The notes under the pieces: generated by a model
Database searches by the model: none
What the model saw: only the letters and a program-made list of their open reading frames with translations
What the model was told of the DNA's origin: nothing
In this document: in pieces, positions 53,752 to 62,349 of the stretch
Layout: every line of letters begins with the position of its first letter
Position numbering within the stretch: position 1 is the stretch's first letter
Source of the DNA: Bacteroidia bacterium
GTDB taxonomy: Bacteria > Bacteroidota > Bacteroidia > UKL13-3
Direction of reading: 5' to 3'
Length of the DNA: 64,000 nt
NCBI GenBank assembly: GCA_025454875.1
Contig: JALONP010000011.1
Coordinates: forward strand, 18,114-82,113
Position numbers and translations under genes: made by a program

Positions 53752-55536
53752 TTGAAAGCACTTTGGCACCTTAATAAATACTTTTACAAATACAGGATTA
53801 GGCTGGTATTGGGCCTCCTATTTGTTACCGCTTCCAACTTATTTACAGTGCTTCCGGCACAAGCAGTAGGGAAGGCTATTGATACCATTATTGCAGCTTT
53901 AGAAAACAGAGGCGAACAAACAACCAATATGGTTTGGGAAGCGGTTACGTATTTTTCAATGCTGGTGGTTGCCTTTGCCTTAATTAAGGGATTGTTTATG
54001 TACCTAATGAGGCAAACGTTAATTGTGATGTCGAGGCATGTAGAGTTTGATTTAAAGAATGAAATTTTCAACCATTACCAACAACTATCGCCAACCTTTT
54101 ACAGGCAACACAATACGGGCGATTTAATGGCACGCATTAGCGAAGATGTAGGCCGCGTGCGCATGTATATTGGTCCGGCTGTAATGTACATGATGAACCT
54201 AGCAGTAACGATTATTACTGTGGTTGGTGCCATGTATTGGGTAAATCCACTATTGGCTACGATGGTATTGCTGCCGTTGCCTTTGTTATCATATGCTATT
54301 TTTAAAGTAAATACGATTATCAATCAGCGCAGCGATGCTATACAAACACAGCTTTCGGTGCTCACATCCATAGTCCAAGAAACCTTTTCAGGAATAAGGG
54401 TTATTAAATCATTTGCTACAGAATCTGCTACACAAAAACAGTTTGAAGCCGAAACGCATACATATTATAACCGCAATATGGATTTAGCCAAAGTAGATGC
54501 GATGTTTTTTCCATTGATGCTGTTTTTAACTGGCTTGAGCACCCTTATTACCATTGGAGTTGGCGGTTACTTAGCCATTCAAGGAAAAGTGTCGGTAGGG
54601 AATATTGCTGAATTTACCATGTATGTAAACATACTCGTTTGGCCAGTTACCTCACTCGGCTGGACCACTTCACTTATTCAACGAGCTGCAGCATCGCAAC
54701 AGCGGATTAACGATTTTTTAAACACAGCTCCTGATATTACTTGGCCAAAGGGAGAAGTAAAATTTACAAACAATATCACGTTTTCGAACGTGTGTTATAC
54801 CTATCCAGGAAAAACGGCACCAGCAATCGACTCGCTCAACTTAACCATTCCGCATGGGAAAACAGTAGCAATTTTAGGGCATACCGGATCAGGCAAAAGT
54901 ACCTTGTTGCAATTGTTACTGCGTTTGATGGATGTAAATAAAGGAAGCATTACCATAGATGGAGTGGACTTGAAACAAATGGATATGGAAGGTTTTAAAT
55001 CGATGATTGGTTACGCGCCACAAGAGGTATTTTTATTTTCGGATACCATTGCTAACAATATTTTGTTCGGGTTAAAAAATACACCTACCAACCCAAATGA
55101 GTTGATGCGGGAGGCGGCTGAAAGAGCGGCATTAACCCAAACCATTGCCGATTTTAAAGATGGATTTGAAACGCTGGTGGGAGAGCGTGGGATTACGTTA
55201 AGTGGTGGACAAAAGCAGCGCGTAGCAATTGCACGGGCGCTAATCGGGAACCCACAATTGGTTATTTTAGACGATTGCTTATCGGCTTTGGATGTAAAAA
55301 CAGAAGAACATATTCTTACCCACTTTCGAACGTTTTTGAAAAACCGAACGGCCATTATTGTGAGTCACCGCGTTTCGAGTGTAAAAGATGCTGATTTAAT
55401 TGTGGTACTTGCCAATGGCAAAATTATTGAGCAAGGTACTCATGAATCGTTAATGACATTAAATGGGGCTTATTATAACCTTTACGAGGCGCAAATTAAG
55501 CCTCAAAGCGCTATGAGTGAGGTTCTAAATTCCTGA
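53752..55536 (+). CDS. ABC-type exporter half-transporter (MsbA-like)
   Basis: This 594-residue protein has six membrane helices (about 15-310) and a nucleotide-binding domain with Walker A GHTGSGKST, Q-loop YAPQEVF, signature LSGGQKQR, Walker B LVILDDCLSALD and H-loop SHR. The usual catalytic Glu after Walker B is Asp, as in one partner of heterodimeric exporters. The start is TTG at 53752 (MKALWHLNKYFYKY), which fits family N-termini; no ATG is available. Substrate unknown; lipids or drugs are likely. Confidence 0.9.
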   Translation: MKALWHLNKYFYKYRIRLVLGLLFVTASNLFTVLPAQAVGKAIDTIIAALENRGEQTTNMVWEAVTYFSMLVVAFALIKGLFMYLMRQTLIVMSRHVEFDLKNEIFNHYQQLSPTFYRQHNTGDLMARISEDVGRVRMYIGPAVMYMMNLAVTIITVVGAMYWVNPLLATMVLLPLPLLSYAIFKVNTIINQRSDAIQTQLSVLTSIVQETFSGIRVIKSFATESATQKQFEAETHTYYNRNMDLAKVDAMFFPLMLFLTGLSTLITIGVGGYLAIQGKVSVGNIAEFTMYVNILVWPVTSLGWTTSLIQRAAASQQRINDFLNTAPDITWPKGEVKFTNNITFSNVCYTYPGKTAPAIDSLNLTIPHGKTVAILGHTGSGKSTLLQLLLRLMDVNKGSITIDGVDLKQMDMEGFKSMIGYAPQEVFLFSDTIANNILFGLKNTPTNPNELMREAAERAALTQTIADFKDGFETLVGERGITLSGGQKQRVAIARALIGNPQLVILDDCLSALDVKTEEHILTHFRTFLKNRTAIIVSHRVSSVKDADLIVVLANGKIIEQGTHESLMTLNGAYYNLYEAQIKPQSAMSEVLNS

Positions 55537-55634
55537 TTAAAATAGGGTTATTTGATTACAAAAAATTATTTTGAAAAGTACGGTGCATCACCTATTTTGC
55601 CCCAAATTTAACAAGAAAACATTAACAGACCGAC

Positions 55635-55955
55635 ATGGAGGATTACAACAAAAGTGACAGGCAGGAGATTTATTCTAAAAAAATCAGGGCCGGAAAAAGA
55701 ACCTATTTTTTTGATGTAAAATCAACAAAAGGTAACGACTATTTTATCACCATCACCGAAAGCAAAAAGAAGTTTGAAGATGGTAGTTTTGTAAAGCATA
55801 AAATATTTTTGTACAAAGAAGACTTTAACAAATTCACAGAAGCATTAAATGAAACGGTAAATCATGTTAAAACCACTTTAATGCCAGAGTATAATTTTGA
55901 CGAATTCACAAGGGAAGCTTACAACCCTGAAGGCGAAAACGAATCAGACTATTAA
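55635..55955 (+). CDS. DUF3276 PUR-alpha-like nucleic-acid-binding protein
   Basis: This 106-residue protein has the single PUR repeat found in Bacteroidota (IYSKKIRAGKRTYFFDVKST, then FITITESKKKFEDGSF), fold-related to PUR-alpha, and an acidic C-terminal tail. It binds single-stranded or structured nucleic acid in vitro in characterised relatives. The gene stands alone between the ABC exporter and a lipoprotein gene. Confidence 0.92.
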   Translation: MEDYNKSDRQEIYSKKIRAGKRTYFFDVKSTKGNDYFITITESKKKFEDGSFVKHKIFLYKEDFNKFTEALNETVNHVKTTLMPEYNFDEFTREAYNPEGENESDY

Positions 55956-55983
55956 TTAACAACCAAATAAACCAAATAAACAA

Positions 55984-56886
55984 ATGAAAAAGTTAGTAAG
56001 AACCATGTTAATGTTAAGCGTAGCATCGCTTGCCATTTTAACGTCATGTAACCAGGAGGATGATGACAAAGTAATTAAAGACGTAGAAATTACGATTTCT
56101 GCCAGTCCAGCAACTTCAGTAACTGCAGGAAACCCAGTTACGTTAACACTTGCACTTAAAGGCAATTCTGATAACAAATTGAAAAAAGTAACGGTAACAA
56201 GTTCAGCTTCAACTACAGCATTGTTATCTAAAACACTTTCAGGTGCTGATGCAGTAGAAACAGTTGTAGATACTCCAGAAACAGTTGGTAATATTACTTA
56301 TACTGTTACATTGGAAGGAGAAAAAGGCAATCCACAAACCAAAACGTATACAATTAATGTATTGCCAGTTCCAGGTCCAGTTGCGGTTACTTCAACTCCA
56401 ATTGATTTATTCGGACACGTGAATGGGGACGGTGGATCGAGTCGTTTTATGGCAACAACAGATCCATTCACTCAAGTATCGTTGGATAACTTTAATTCCA
56501 ACAAAGGAATTATTGATATTGCTTATTACAGAGGTGCTACTAACGGTAACACATTGGCTAGCCCAAGCAATACCACTATGCAAGGTTTATACTCTGGTTT
56601 AACTTGGACAGGTGTAAAAACAACCAAAGTTGCTAAAACAACTATGACTGTTGCACAGTTTGATGCTTATGCTGCAAATCCAGTAAACGATTCGTTAATC
56701 TGGGCAACTGCATCAAGTTCAACTTGGATTGCAGATGGAGCCGCTAACCAATTGGCCGTTGGTAATGTAGTGTTATTTGAGACTGCTGCTGGTAAAAAAG
56801 GTTTGATTAAAGTTGCGAACCTTGCTGGCGCAAATACAGCTGGAGATCCAGCTCAAATGACTTTATCAATTATCGTTCAACAATAA
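55984..56886 (+). CDS. Uncharacterised surface lipoprotein
   Basis: This 300-residue precursor has a lipobox at LTSC (Cys near residue 22) followed by NQEDDD, an acidic run like the export signals for surface lipoproteins in Bacteroidota. An Ig-like beta domain (about 33-130, TSVTAGNPVTLTLALKGNSD) precedes a second domain of unknown type. Low codon complexity (Ala, Thr, Ser-rich) suggests an abundant surface protein. A strong terminator follows the stop. Confidence 0.75.
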   Translation: MKKLVRTMLMLSVASLAILTSCNQEDDDKVIKDVEITISASPATSVTAGNPVTLTLALKGNSDNKLKKVTVTSSASTTALLSKTLSGADAVETVVDTPETVGNITYTVTLEGEKGNPQTKTYTINVLPVPGPVAVTSTPIDLFGHVNGDGGSSRFMATTDPFTQVSLDNFNSNKGIIDIAYYRGATNGNTLASPSNTTMQGLYSGLTWTGVKTTKVAKTTMTVAQFDAYAANPVNDSLIWATASSSTWIADGAANQLAVGNVVLFETAAGKKGLIKVANLAGANTAGDPAQMTLSIIVQQ

Positions 56887-56903
56887 TTCGCATTTGATAT
56901 TTT

Positions 56904-56940
56904 AAAAAAATCCTGCAACTGCGTTGCAGGATTTTTTTTT
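56904..56940 (+). terminator. Intrinsic terminator after the lipoprotein gene
   Basis: ATCCTGCAAC (56910-56919) pairs with GTTGCAGGAT (56923-56932) around TGC, and the flanking A and T runs extend it. Nine T follow the GC stem, a textbook intrinsic terminator. Confidence 0.92.
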
Positions 56941-57122
56941 GCATTTATGTTTTGTGAACATTGAGTGTTGAATGCTGAAATTGCAGGTCAATTAAATCAT
57001 CTAATTATCTAATTACCCATTGCCTTCATTCAAAATTTAAAATTCAGCATTAACCATTGTTACTTCCAAATTCGTAATTCACACTAACCATTGCCTAATA
57101 ACCAATAACCAATGCCCAATAC

Positions 57123-57341
57123 CACTTCTCGATACGAGCCTGCGGCTCTACTCGAAGTGACGCTTGCATGCGAGTTATCACATCATCTAATTATCTCATT
57201 AAATGACGTCATTCAAAACTCAATAGTAAGCATTCAAACTTCCCAATTCGCAATTCGTATTCGGCTTAGCGGGTGCAGCAAGGTACCGTGTACCGCGGAA
57301 CACGCGCAGCGAGTGAGTGAAACGAACCTCGCTGAAGCCCC
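57123..57341 (-). repeat. Dispersed composite repeat, copy 5 (inverted: module B then module A)
   Basis: On the minus strand module A is at 57263-57341 (79 nt, consensus GGTAC-acg-GTACC) and module B at 57123-57159. The linker matches those of copies 1 and 3. It lies in the 522-bp gap 56887-57408 between convergent genes. The preceding 56941-57120 is made of words such as CAATTAAATCATCTAATTATC and ACCAATAACCAATGCCC; no gene is visible there. Confidence 0.9.
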
Positions 57342-57408
57342 TAATTTTCATATGTAGTTTTGTTGCAAAATCAGGACAAGTATCACCAAAAAGTGCGATA
57401 TGAATACC

Positions 57409-58635
57409 TTATTTAAACACGTAGTAGCCCAACAAACTGATTGCTCCCAATAGTGGCAAACACAAAGGTAACCAGCGCATCCACGGTGCTGTTTCTTGAG
57501 GCGTATGGTTATGCATAAAGGTGCCCACAAAAGGCAAAGCAGCTAACAAGTAACGCGAACTAAATTGGTGTGTGATGGCGCCACAGGCAATGGCAGCAAG
57601 TAAAATCCATCCTATATAAAAATACGTGCCATACGAAAATGGGTTATCACGCAAATACATTGCTTTTGAAAAGAGCCACATCCAAGCGCTTGCAAACAAC
57701 AATCCGTTAACCAAACGCACAACAACATCAATCCAAACCTGCACTGTATGCATCCAACTTGCAAGCGGTGTAAATGCCAAAGGTGCCCATATAAAACCTA
57801 GTATTGCTGCAACCAAAAGCCACCATTTGGTTTGGTTAATCTGCAATATTGCAGGTGAAAGTAAGGCTTCTAAAATACCAATATAACCGAATGCAATCAC
57901 CACATGCTGCCATGCAAACGCTCGTTGCAAGCTTTGGTATTTTTGCCAATCGTATGGTGCAGTAAAACCGCCCCAAACTCCGTACAAATAAGCCATTGGG
58001 GCAGCAGCCAATGCAAGCCACCAACTTAAATGCCACGTGAAGTATCCATATACATGTCGCCATAACAAAGGCATAACCACCAATCCCAATGCGTAGGTTT
58101 GCCTGCCTGCAATAGCCAAACCCATAGCTACTGCTGATACCAGCAACCAAGCCATTTGCCGCACGATATTTCGTTGACGTGCACTAGTGTAAAGCGCAAC
58201 TAATGAAACCAAAAATAAAGTTAACGATACCATCTCTGTTAAAGCCATTCCGGTTACCACCCATACCATTGGAAACAATACCAATTGCCAAGGCGAGTGC
58301 CAATATTGTTTCACCTCTTTACTAGCCAACTGATGAAGCAGGTACACACTGCATCCCAACAACACCCAATTCACTAACCGAACCATCCAAGGTGTTAAAT
58401 CAGTAATGGGCAATAAGTAGGCTTGTAAAACAGCATACACTGGACCTGCAGAGCCTTTATATGCCATTAAAAAATCAGTAGCCCAACCCAATTGAATAAA
58501 CGATAATACATTGCTGAGGTATAAGTATTCATCGTAAAAAAAAGGCTTTTGCCATACACAAATCCAAACACCAATAACTACAAAAGCAATTTTGCCTGCC
58601 GTTGAAACGATGGCTGTTGAAGATACATTACGCAT
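57409..58635 (-). CDS. Polytopic membrane protein resembling GT-C glycosyltransferases
   Basis: This 408-residue protein has 10-12 hydrophobic segments. The first periplasmic loop carries KPFFYDEYLYLSNVL, with an acidic DE pair placed like the catalytic DE/DxD of GT-C (PMT, ArnT-type) glycosyltransferases, and the loop then runs into a second helix. Only this pattern and topology support the call; no donor or acceptor can be named. Its start overlaps the 3' end of sua5 by 8 nt, so both belong to one transcript on this strand. Confidence 0.55.
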   Translation of the reverse strand: MRNVSSTAIVSTAGKIAFVVIGVWICVWQKPFFYDEYLYLSNVLSFIQLGWATDFLMAYKGSAGPVYAVLQAYLLPITDLTPWMVRLVNWVLLGCSVYLLHQLASKEVKQYWHSPWQLVLFPMVWVVTGMALTEMVSLTLFLVSLVALYTSARQRNIVRQMAWLLVSAVAMGLAIAGRQTYALGLVVMPLLWRHVYGYFTWHLSWWLALAAAPMAYLYGVWGGFTAPYDWQKYQSLQRAFAWQHVVIAFGYIGILEALLSPAILQINQTKWWLLVAAILGFIWAPLAFTPLASWMHTVQVWIDVVVRLVNGLLFASAWMWLFSKAMYLRDNPFSYGTYFYIGWILLAAIACGAITHQFSSRYLLAALPFVGTFMHNHTPQETAPWMRWLPLCLPLLGAISLLGYYVFK

Positions 58636-59620
58636 GAATAGAAGCTCGGTGTAAACGATCGTTTATGGCTCGGCCTAACCCTTCATTCGGAAATACCTCT
58701 GCCAAAATAATGGCAATATTCATTTCATCGAGCGTGCGCATAGCGGCAAATAATTTTTGGGCGGCTTCTACCAAATTGCCTGTTGGCGACAAAACCAACT
58801 GTTGTTGTGCGGGCACATCCAAATAGGTTTTGGTAAATGACAAAATACCAACCTCATTAGGGTTGTACATTTTTAAGCGTGTTTCAACCTGCCCGTGCAC
58901 CAATGGAATTTTGGTTGCATAGTGTTTGGCCAACTGGCCAGGCGCAACGGGATTGTCAACAAATCCTTGTTGTGGCAATTTGATTTTGCCAACTACAGCT
59001 TCAATTGCTTCAACCGAAACTCCACCATACCTGAGCAATTCAACTTGATTGTTTAAAAACGAAACAATGGTTGACTCCACTCCTACTTCACACGCACCAC
59101 CATCTAAAATATAGGCAACTTCAGCACCCATTTGTTGGGCCACATGCGCTGCCGTTGTTGGACTCACATACCCACTTTTATTTGCACTTGGAGCCGCAAC
59201 CGGAAAGGGCAGTTTTGCTAATAACTTAAGCGTGAGCGGATGCTTAGGAACACGTATCGCAACCGCATGGGTTCCTGCTGTTACCAAATCGGGAATGAGG
59301 TTGCTTGTTTGTGGAACAACATAGGTAAGTGGACCAGGCGAAAACACCTTAGCCAAAGCAAGCATGGTTTCTGGTAACTCAAGCCCCCACTCTGCAAAAC
59401 GCGAAAAGTTGTTTGTATGCAAAATCAACGGGTTGAATGCTGGTCGGTTTTTGGCTGCAAAAACACCGGCTACAGCCGTTGCATCTAATCCATTTGCTGC
59501 CAAACCATAAACTGTTTCAGTGGGTAATGCCACTAATTTACCTTGCTCCAATGCTTGTGTAGCTTGGTTAATATCGGTTCCAATAACCGCGGTAGTTGTT
59601 AGGACATGTTTGCTTTCCAC
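58628..59620 (-). CDS. L-threonylcarbamoyladenylate synthase (Sua5/TsaC type)
   Basis: This 330-residue enzyme makes threonylcarbamoyl-AMP for the t6A37 modification of tRNA. The YrdC domain (about 10-200) has KLVALPTETVYGLAANG and KNRPAFNPLI; a C-terminal Sua5 domain (from about 205) completes it. I place the start at GTG 59620, overlapping tspO by 22 nt; the frame is open further, but that extension (MAYQAFCSLFTIALF) is only out-of-frame tspO sequence. The start is the least certain part. Confidence 0.88.
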   Translation of the reverse strand: MESKHVLTTTAVIGTDINQATQALEQGKLVALPTETVYGLAANGLDATAVAGVFAAKNRPAFNPLILHTNNFSRFAEWGLELPETMLALAKVFSPGPLTYVVPQTSNLIPDLVTAGTHAVAIRVPKHPLTLKLLAKLPFPVAAPSANKSGYVSPTTAAHVAQQMGAEVAYILDGGACEVGVESTIVSFLNNQVELLRYGGVSVEAIEAVVGKIKLPQQGFVDNPVAPGQLAKHYATKIPLVHGQVETRLKMYNPNEVGILSFTKTYLDVPAQQQLVLSPTGNLVEAAQKLFAAMRTLDEMNIAIILAEVFPNEGLGRAINDRLHRASIHA

Positions 59621-60075
59621 AAGGCAAAAGTAAGGTATGTTGCAAAACAAACCCAAGCTAAATAAGGCAATAGTAAATAGGCTGCAAAAGGCTTGATAAG
59701 CCATACAAGCCTAATGGTAATAATAATGGCCCCAATTAAAAAAGGCATGGTTAACAAAGCCAGGTCAATGCGGTGTAGGGCAAAAAACAAAGGGCTCCAA
59801 GCCATGTTTAACAGCAGTTGAAGAGTCATCGCGGCAGCAGCGCGCAAGCGAAGCTTGCCACCTGCTGCCGCGATAATATACGCAGTAGCAATACCCATAA
59901 ACGAATACAGGATTGTCCATACCGGACCAAATAGCCAGTTGGGTGGCTGAAACCAAGGTTTTTCTAATTGTGCAAACCAAAGGGTGTTGGGAGAGGAGCC
60001 CAATGCACTGAGTACACCCAACACATTGCAACCAATAATGCAAACAGCAAAAAGCCAAAGCGAAGGTTTGTTCAT
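59599..60075 (-). CDS. tspO: TspO/MBR family tryptophan-rich membrane protein
   Basis: This 158-residue protein has five membrane helices, with the family motif PPNWLFGPVWTILYSFMGIA and NMAWSPLFFALHR. TspO proteins bind porphyrins and hydrophobic ligands. I chose the ATG at 60075 (MNKPSLWLF); 60090 is an alternative. The coding region contains a strong 47-nt hairpin at 59828-59874, encoding the AAAGGKLRLRAAAA loop. Downstream, sua5 starts inside it. Confidence 0.9.
   Translation of the reverse strand: MNKPSLWLFAVCIIGCNVLGVLSALGSSPNTLWFAQLEKPWFQPPNWLFGPVWTILYSFMGIATAYIIAAAGGKLRLRAAAAMTLQLLLNMAWSPLFFALHRIDLALLTMPFLIGAIIITIRLVWLIKPFAAYLLLPYLAWVCFATYLTFALWKANMS
59828..59874 (-). other. Strong hairpin inside the tspO coding region
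   Basis: ATCGCGGCAGCAG (59828-59840) and CTGCTGCCGCGAT (59862-59874) form a perfect 13-bp stem, topped by GCAAGC-GAA-GCTTGC after a 3x3 internal loop. It is GC-rich compared with the neighbouring gene. It may be a captured palindromic element, or may affect tspO translation or mRNA cleavage before sua5. Confidence 0.7.
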
Positions 60076-60201
60076 GTTGTAATTTATCATTAATAATCAT
60101 TAATAGAACATCTTATTGCTAATCCGTCAGATGGAACACCCCATAAATATTGTTCTGCCCATTTTGATGTATTTAGTACTTGTCATTGTTCCATTATTAG
60201 T

Positions 60202-60209
60202 TAACTTTG
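60202..60209 (+). promoter_or_regulatory. TAnnTTTG -7 element before higB
   Basis: TAACTTTG matches the consensus exactly, 12 nt before the higB ATG at 60221. An identical TAACTTTG precedes the restriction-like gene at the right edge. Confidence 0.6.
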
Positions 60210-60220
60210 TATAAGTAAAT

Positions 60221-60577
60221 ATGGAACAAGTTAGGCAAATCGTTTTCTACAAGTCTTACTTTATGGATTTCTTCAATGACCAGCCTACCAAAGTAAGAGA
60301 GAAAATTGATTATGTACTATTTCTTATAACGGTTGCGGAAAGAATTCCACAAAAGTTCTTTCAACATATTGAAGGACAAGATGGGCTGTATGAAATACGT
60401 ATTGAATTTCAGAGCAATATTTATCGGATTTTTTGCTGTTTCGATCACCATAAGCTAGTAATACTGTTCAATGGATTTCAAAAGAAATCTCAAAAAACAC
60501 CAAAATCAGAACTACATAAGGCAGCTGAAATTATGAAAGCGTATCTAAAAGAAAAAAGAAAAGCAAGCACAAATTAA
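60221..60577 (+). CDS. higB: HigB-like RelE/Gp49 toxin
   Basis: This 118-residue protein fits the phage-derived Gp49-like / RelE superfamily: IVFYKSYFMDFFNDQ opening, GLYEIRIEFQSNIYRIFCCF and the C-terminal GFQKKSQKTPKSELHKA, which carries basic residues typical of ribosome-dependent mRNA endonucleases. It is 31 nt upstream of the antitoxin gene, toxin first, the order characteristic of higBA. Full length, so likely active. Confidence 0.88.
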   Translation: MEQVRQIVFYKSYFMDFFNDQPTKVREKIDYVLFLITVAERIPQKFFQHIEGQDGLYEIRIEFQSNIYRIFCCFDHHKLVILFNGFQKKSQKTPKSELHKAAEIMKAYLKEKRKASTN

Positions 60578-60608
60578 CATGTTATGTAAATAATAATAAA
60601 AGGAAATC

Positions 60609-60923
60609 ATGAGTAAAACAGTAAAACAAAAAGGTAAAACACTTACCTCATTCGAAGAACACCTCGATAAGCAATATGGAAAAATCGGAACAGCTAATCG
60701 AACTCAATTTGAAATAAAAGCTAAAGCATTTGCTATAGGAGAGATTATTAAAGAAGAAAGAAGAATTGCAGAGATGACACAAGAGCAATTAGCTGAAAAA
60801 ACAGGCACAAAGAAAAGTTTCATTTCTCGAATCGAAAATGGACATAGTGATATACAACTCTCTACATTGTATAAGATATTAGAGTACGGGCTTGGTAGGA
60901 AAATAAGCTTAGTTATAAAATAA
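60609..60923 (+). CDS. higA: HigA-like XRE antitoxin
   Basis: This 104-residue protein has an N-terminal arm (about 1-45) and a HTH_3 domain (about 50-104, MTQEQLAEKTGTKKSFISRI, then IENGHSDIQLSTLYKILE). It neutralises the HigB-like toxin and represses the operon. An AAGGAAATC purine-rich site precedes the ATG. The module sits in an accessory zone with a lysozyme, a tyrosine recombinase and a restriction-like gene. Confidence 0.9.
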   Translation: MSKTVKQKGKTLTSFEEHLDKQYGKIGTANRTQFEIKAKAFAIGEIIKEERRIAEMTQEQLAEKTGTKKSFISRIENGHSDIQLSTLYKILEYGLGRKISLVIK

Positions 60924-60948
60924 CCCAACCAACTCAGCAGTTAAGTCG

Positions 60949-61311
60949 CTACCTTCTTTGCTTTTGCTTAACCAATACTACATAATCATTACCCAATGGC
61001 AAGTAGCCATACTCATAACAAAAATGGTAAACAGCTCCTGAGCGGGTGGTGTACTCATGGGTATAATATGTAAAATCAAAACCAAGTTGAAGCAACCTTT
61101 GCCGTGGCACCTTCGTTTTTCCAGTTGACTCAGGCACCAAGTTCATCATAATTTTACGGTTTCTGCGTAGGCTACTATTTATCGACCGCATTAAAGGCGA
61201 GTCGTGGTTGTGGCGGTTGTTATAGGAAGTTCGGCACTGATCATCACAAAACTTTTTATCAATACGTCCTTTGAGGGGTGCGCCACATTGAAGGCAGATT
61301 TTCTCGTCCAT
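60949..61311 (-). CDS. Zinc-ribbon protein of unknown function
   Basis: This 120-residue protein has an N-terminal Zn ribbon (C-x2-C in CLQCGAP, then FCDDQCR) of the DUF2116/MYND-like type, followed by a basic helix and a beta-rich tail (FDFTYYTHEYTTRSGAVYHF). No enzyme motif is seen. Such small ribbons are common in Bacteroidota and may bind nucleic acid. It precedes the GH25 gene end by 24 nt on the same strand. Confidence 0.7.
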   Translation of the reverse strand: MDEKICLQCGAPLKGRIDKKFCDDQCRTSYNNRHNHDSPLMRSINSSLRRNRKIMMNLVPESTGKTKVPRQRLLQLGFDFTYYTHEYTTRSGAVYHFCYEYGYLPLGNDYVVLVKQKQRR

Positions 61312-61335
61312 ACAGCATAGGGGTTTAAATACAAA

Positions 61336-62109
61336 TTACTTCTTACACAACCGCTTTAAATCGGCCTCATCACCTTTAAACACATTTAGGTCTACTCCAC
61401 CGCGAATTCCATTTACGGTTGCGCGGTCGGTATGTTGCCAAAAATGCCAATCGGTAAGCTTCTGATTTAAGTCGGGAGTGCGGTAATGTGCTATCCACAA
61501 TGGATATTTTTTAAACTCTTTGCCCATCAAATACGATTTGTAAAAACCGTAGTTGGTATAAATTATCGGAGTAACCCCATAATGTTTTTCGGCCAGCACT
61601 AGCCATGTTTTAAGGTTTTTGCGCAACTTGGCTGGAGGGCAACTTCCTTTAATTTCAATATCCAACACTGGAGGCAAATCACCTTTTTCTATTTTAGGCA
61701 CTTGGCGCACAAACAATTTCATTTGCTCTTGTGGTGTAAGATGCGGGCGGTAAAAATGGTAGGCTCCACGCATAATTCCAGCTTCTTTGCATGCTTTCCA
61801 GTTTTCCTTAAAATACTCATCCACCACCGTGCGGCCTTCTGATGCCTTGATAAAAGCAAACTCGATGCTTACCTCTTGGTGGCGCATTTTGCGTACCGCT
61901 TCCCAGTTAATGGTGCGTTGGTGACGCGAAACATCAATGCCATGCAATTCATAATCATCCGGAATATTTACCCCCAAGTTTGGATACGATGGTGAGTGGG
62001 TAAGCATCACGCTATTGCCCGAACCATTTACCCAAAATGTGACCATAAGCCCTGCACCAACAAGTACAGCAGCTCCCGAGGCTAATACAATTTGTTTTAT
62101 TGAACGCAT
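61336..62109 (-). CDS. GH25 family lysozyme (N,O-diacetylmuramidase)
   Basis: This 257-residue protein is anchored or secreted by an N-terminal hydrophobic segment (IVLASGAAVLVGAGLMVTFW). The GH25 barrel (about 55-255) has GIDVSRHQRTINW with the first acidic catalytic residue, FAFIKASEG, AYHFYRP and PPVLDIEIKG with the second acidic pair. It cleaves the muramic acid-glucosamine bond of peptidoglycan. The ATG at 62109 is used; an upstream TTG is unlikely. Confidence 0.9.
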   Translation of the reverse strand: MRSIKQIVLASGAAVLVGAGLMVTFWVNGSGNSVMLTHSPSYPNLGVNIPDDYELHGIDVSRHQRTINWEAVRKMRHQEVSIEFAFIKASEGRTVVDEYFKENWKACKEAGIMRGAYHFYRPHLTPQEQMKLFVRQVPKIEKGDLPPVLDIEIKGSCPPAKLRKNLKTWLVLAEKHYGVTPIIYTNYGFYKSYLMGKEFKKYPLWIAHYRTPDLNQKLTDWHFWQHTDRATVNGIRGGVDLNVFKGDEADLKRLCKK

Positions 62110-62232
62110 TGAATACAATTTTTACGAATGTTAACGGTTGCAATATAACCATTTCGAATATAACAAATGTTTACAACATGTGCATAATTATAAACAAGCT
62201 CATTTCGGTTTCCAAAATACTGTACGCTTTGT

Positions 62233-62345
62233 GGGGCTTCAGCGAGGTTCGTTTGCTAACGCTACACTCACTCGCTGCGGGCTTTACGCGCTGCAGCTTA
62301 CCCAATGGCTTGCCGCACTGGGCAGCTTGCTTCAATCCCTAAGCC
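62233..62345 (+). repeat. Divergent 113-nt relative of module A next to the recombinase gene
   Basis: Its left 22 nt (GGGGCTTCAGCGAGGTTCG onward) match module A exactly, and it ends CCCTAAGCC; the CAGCGAG/CTCGCTG stem is kept with a longer loop. The centre differs, with an extra GCTAACGCTA and a new GCGCTGCAGC region. It ends 4 nt before the stop codon of the tyrosine recombinase. No module B is present. Confidence 0.75.
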
Positions 62346-62349
62346 TATC

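Noticed and set aside
57112..57357. Forward frame of 81 codons over the inverted repeat copy
   Set aside because: The C-terminal part is the same repeat-derived peptide; no independent coding signal.
62233..62345. Integron attC site
   Set aside because: Ends do not carry the RYYYAAC/GTTRRRY core pair and the neighbouring recombinase lacks the IntI-specific insertion.
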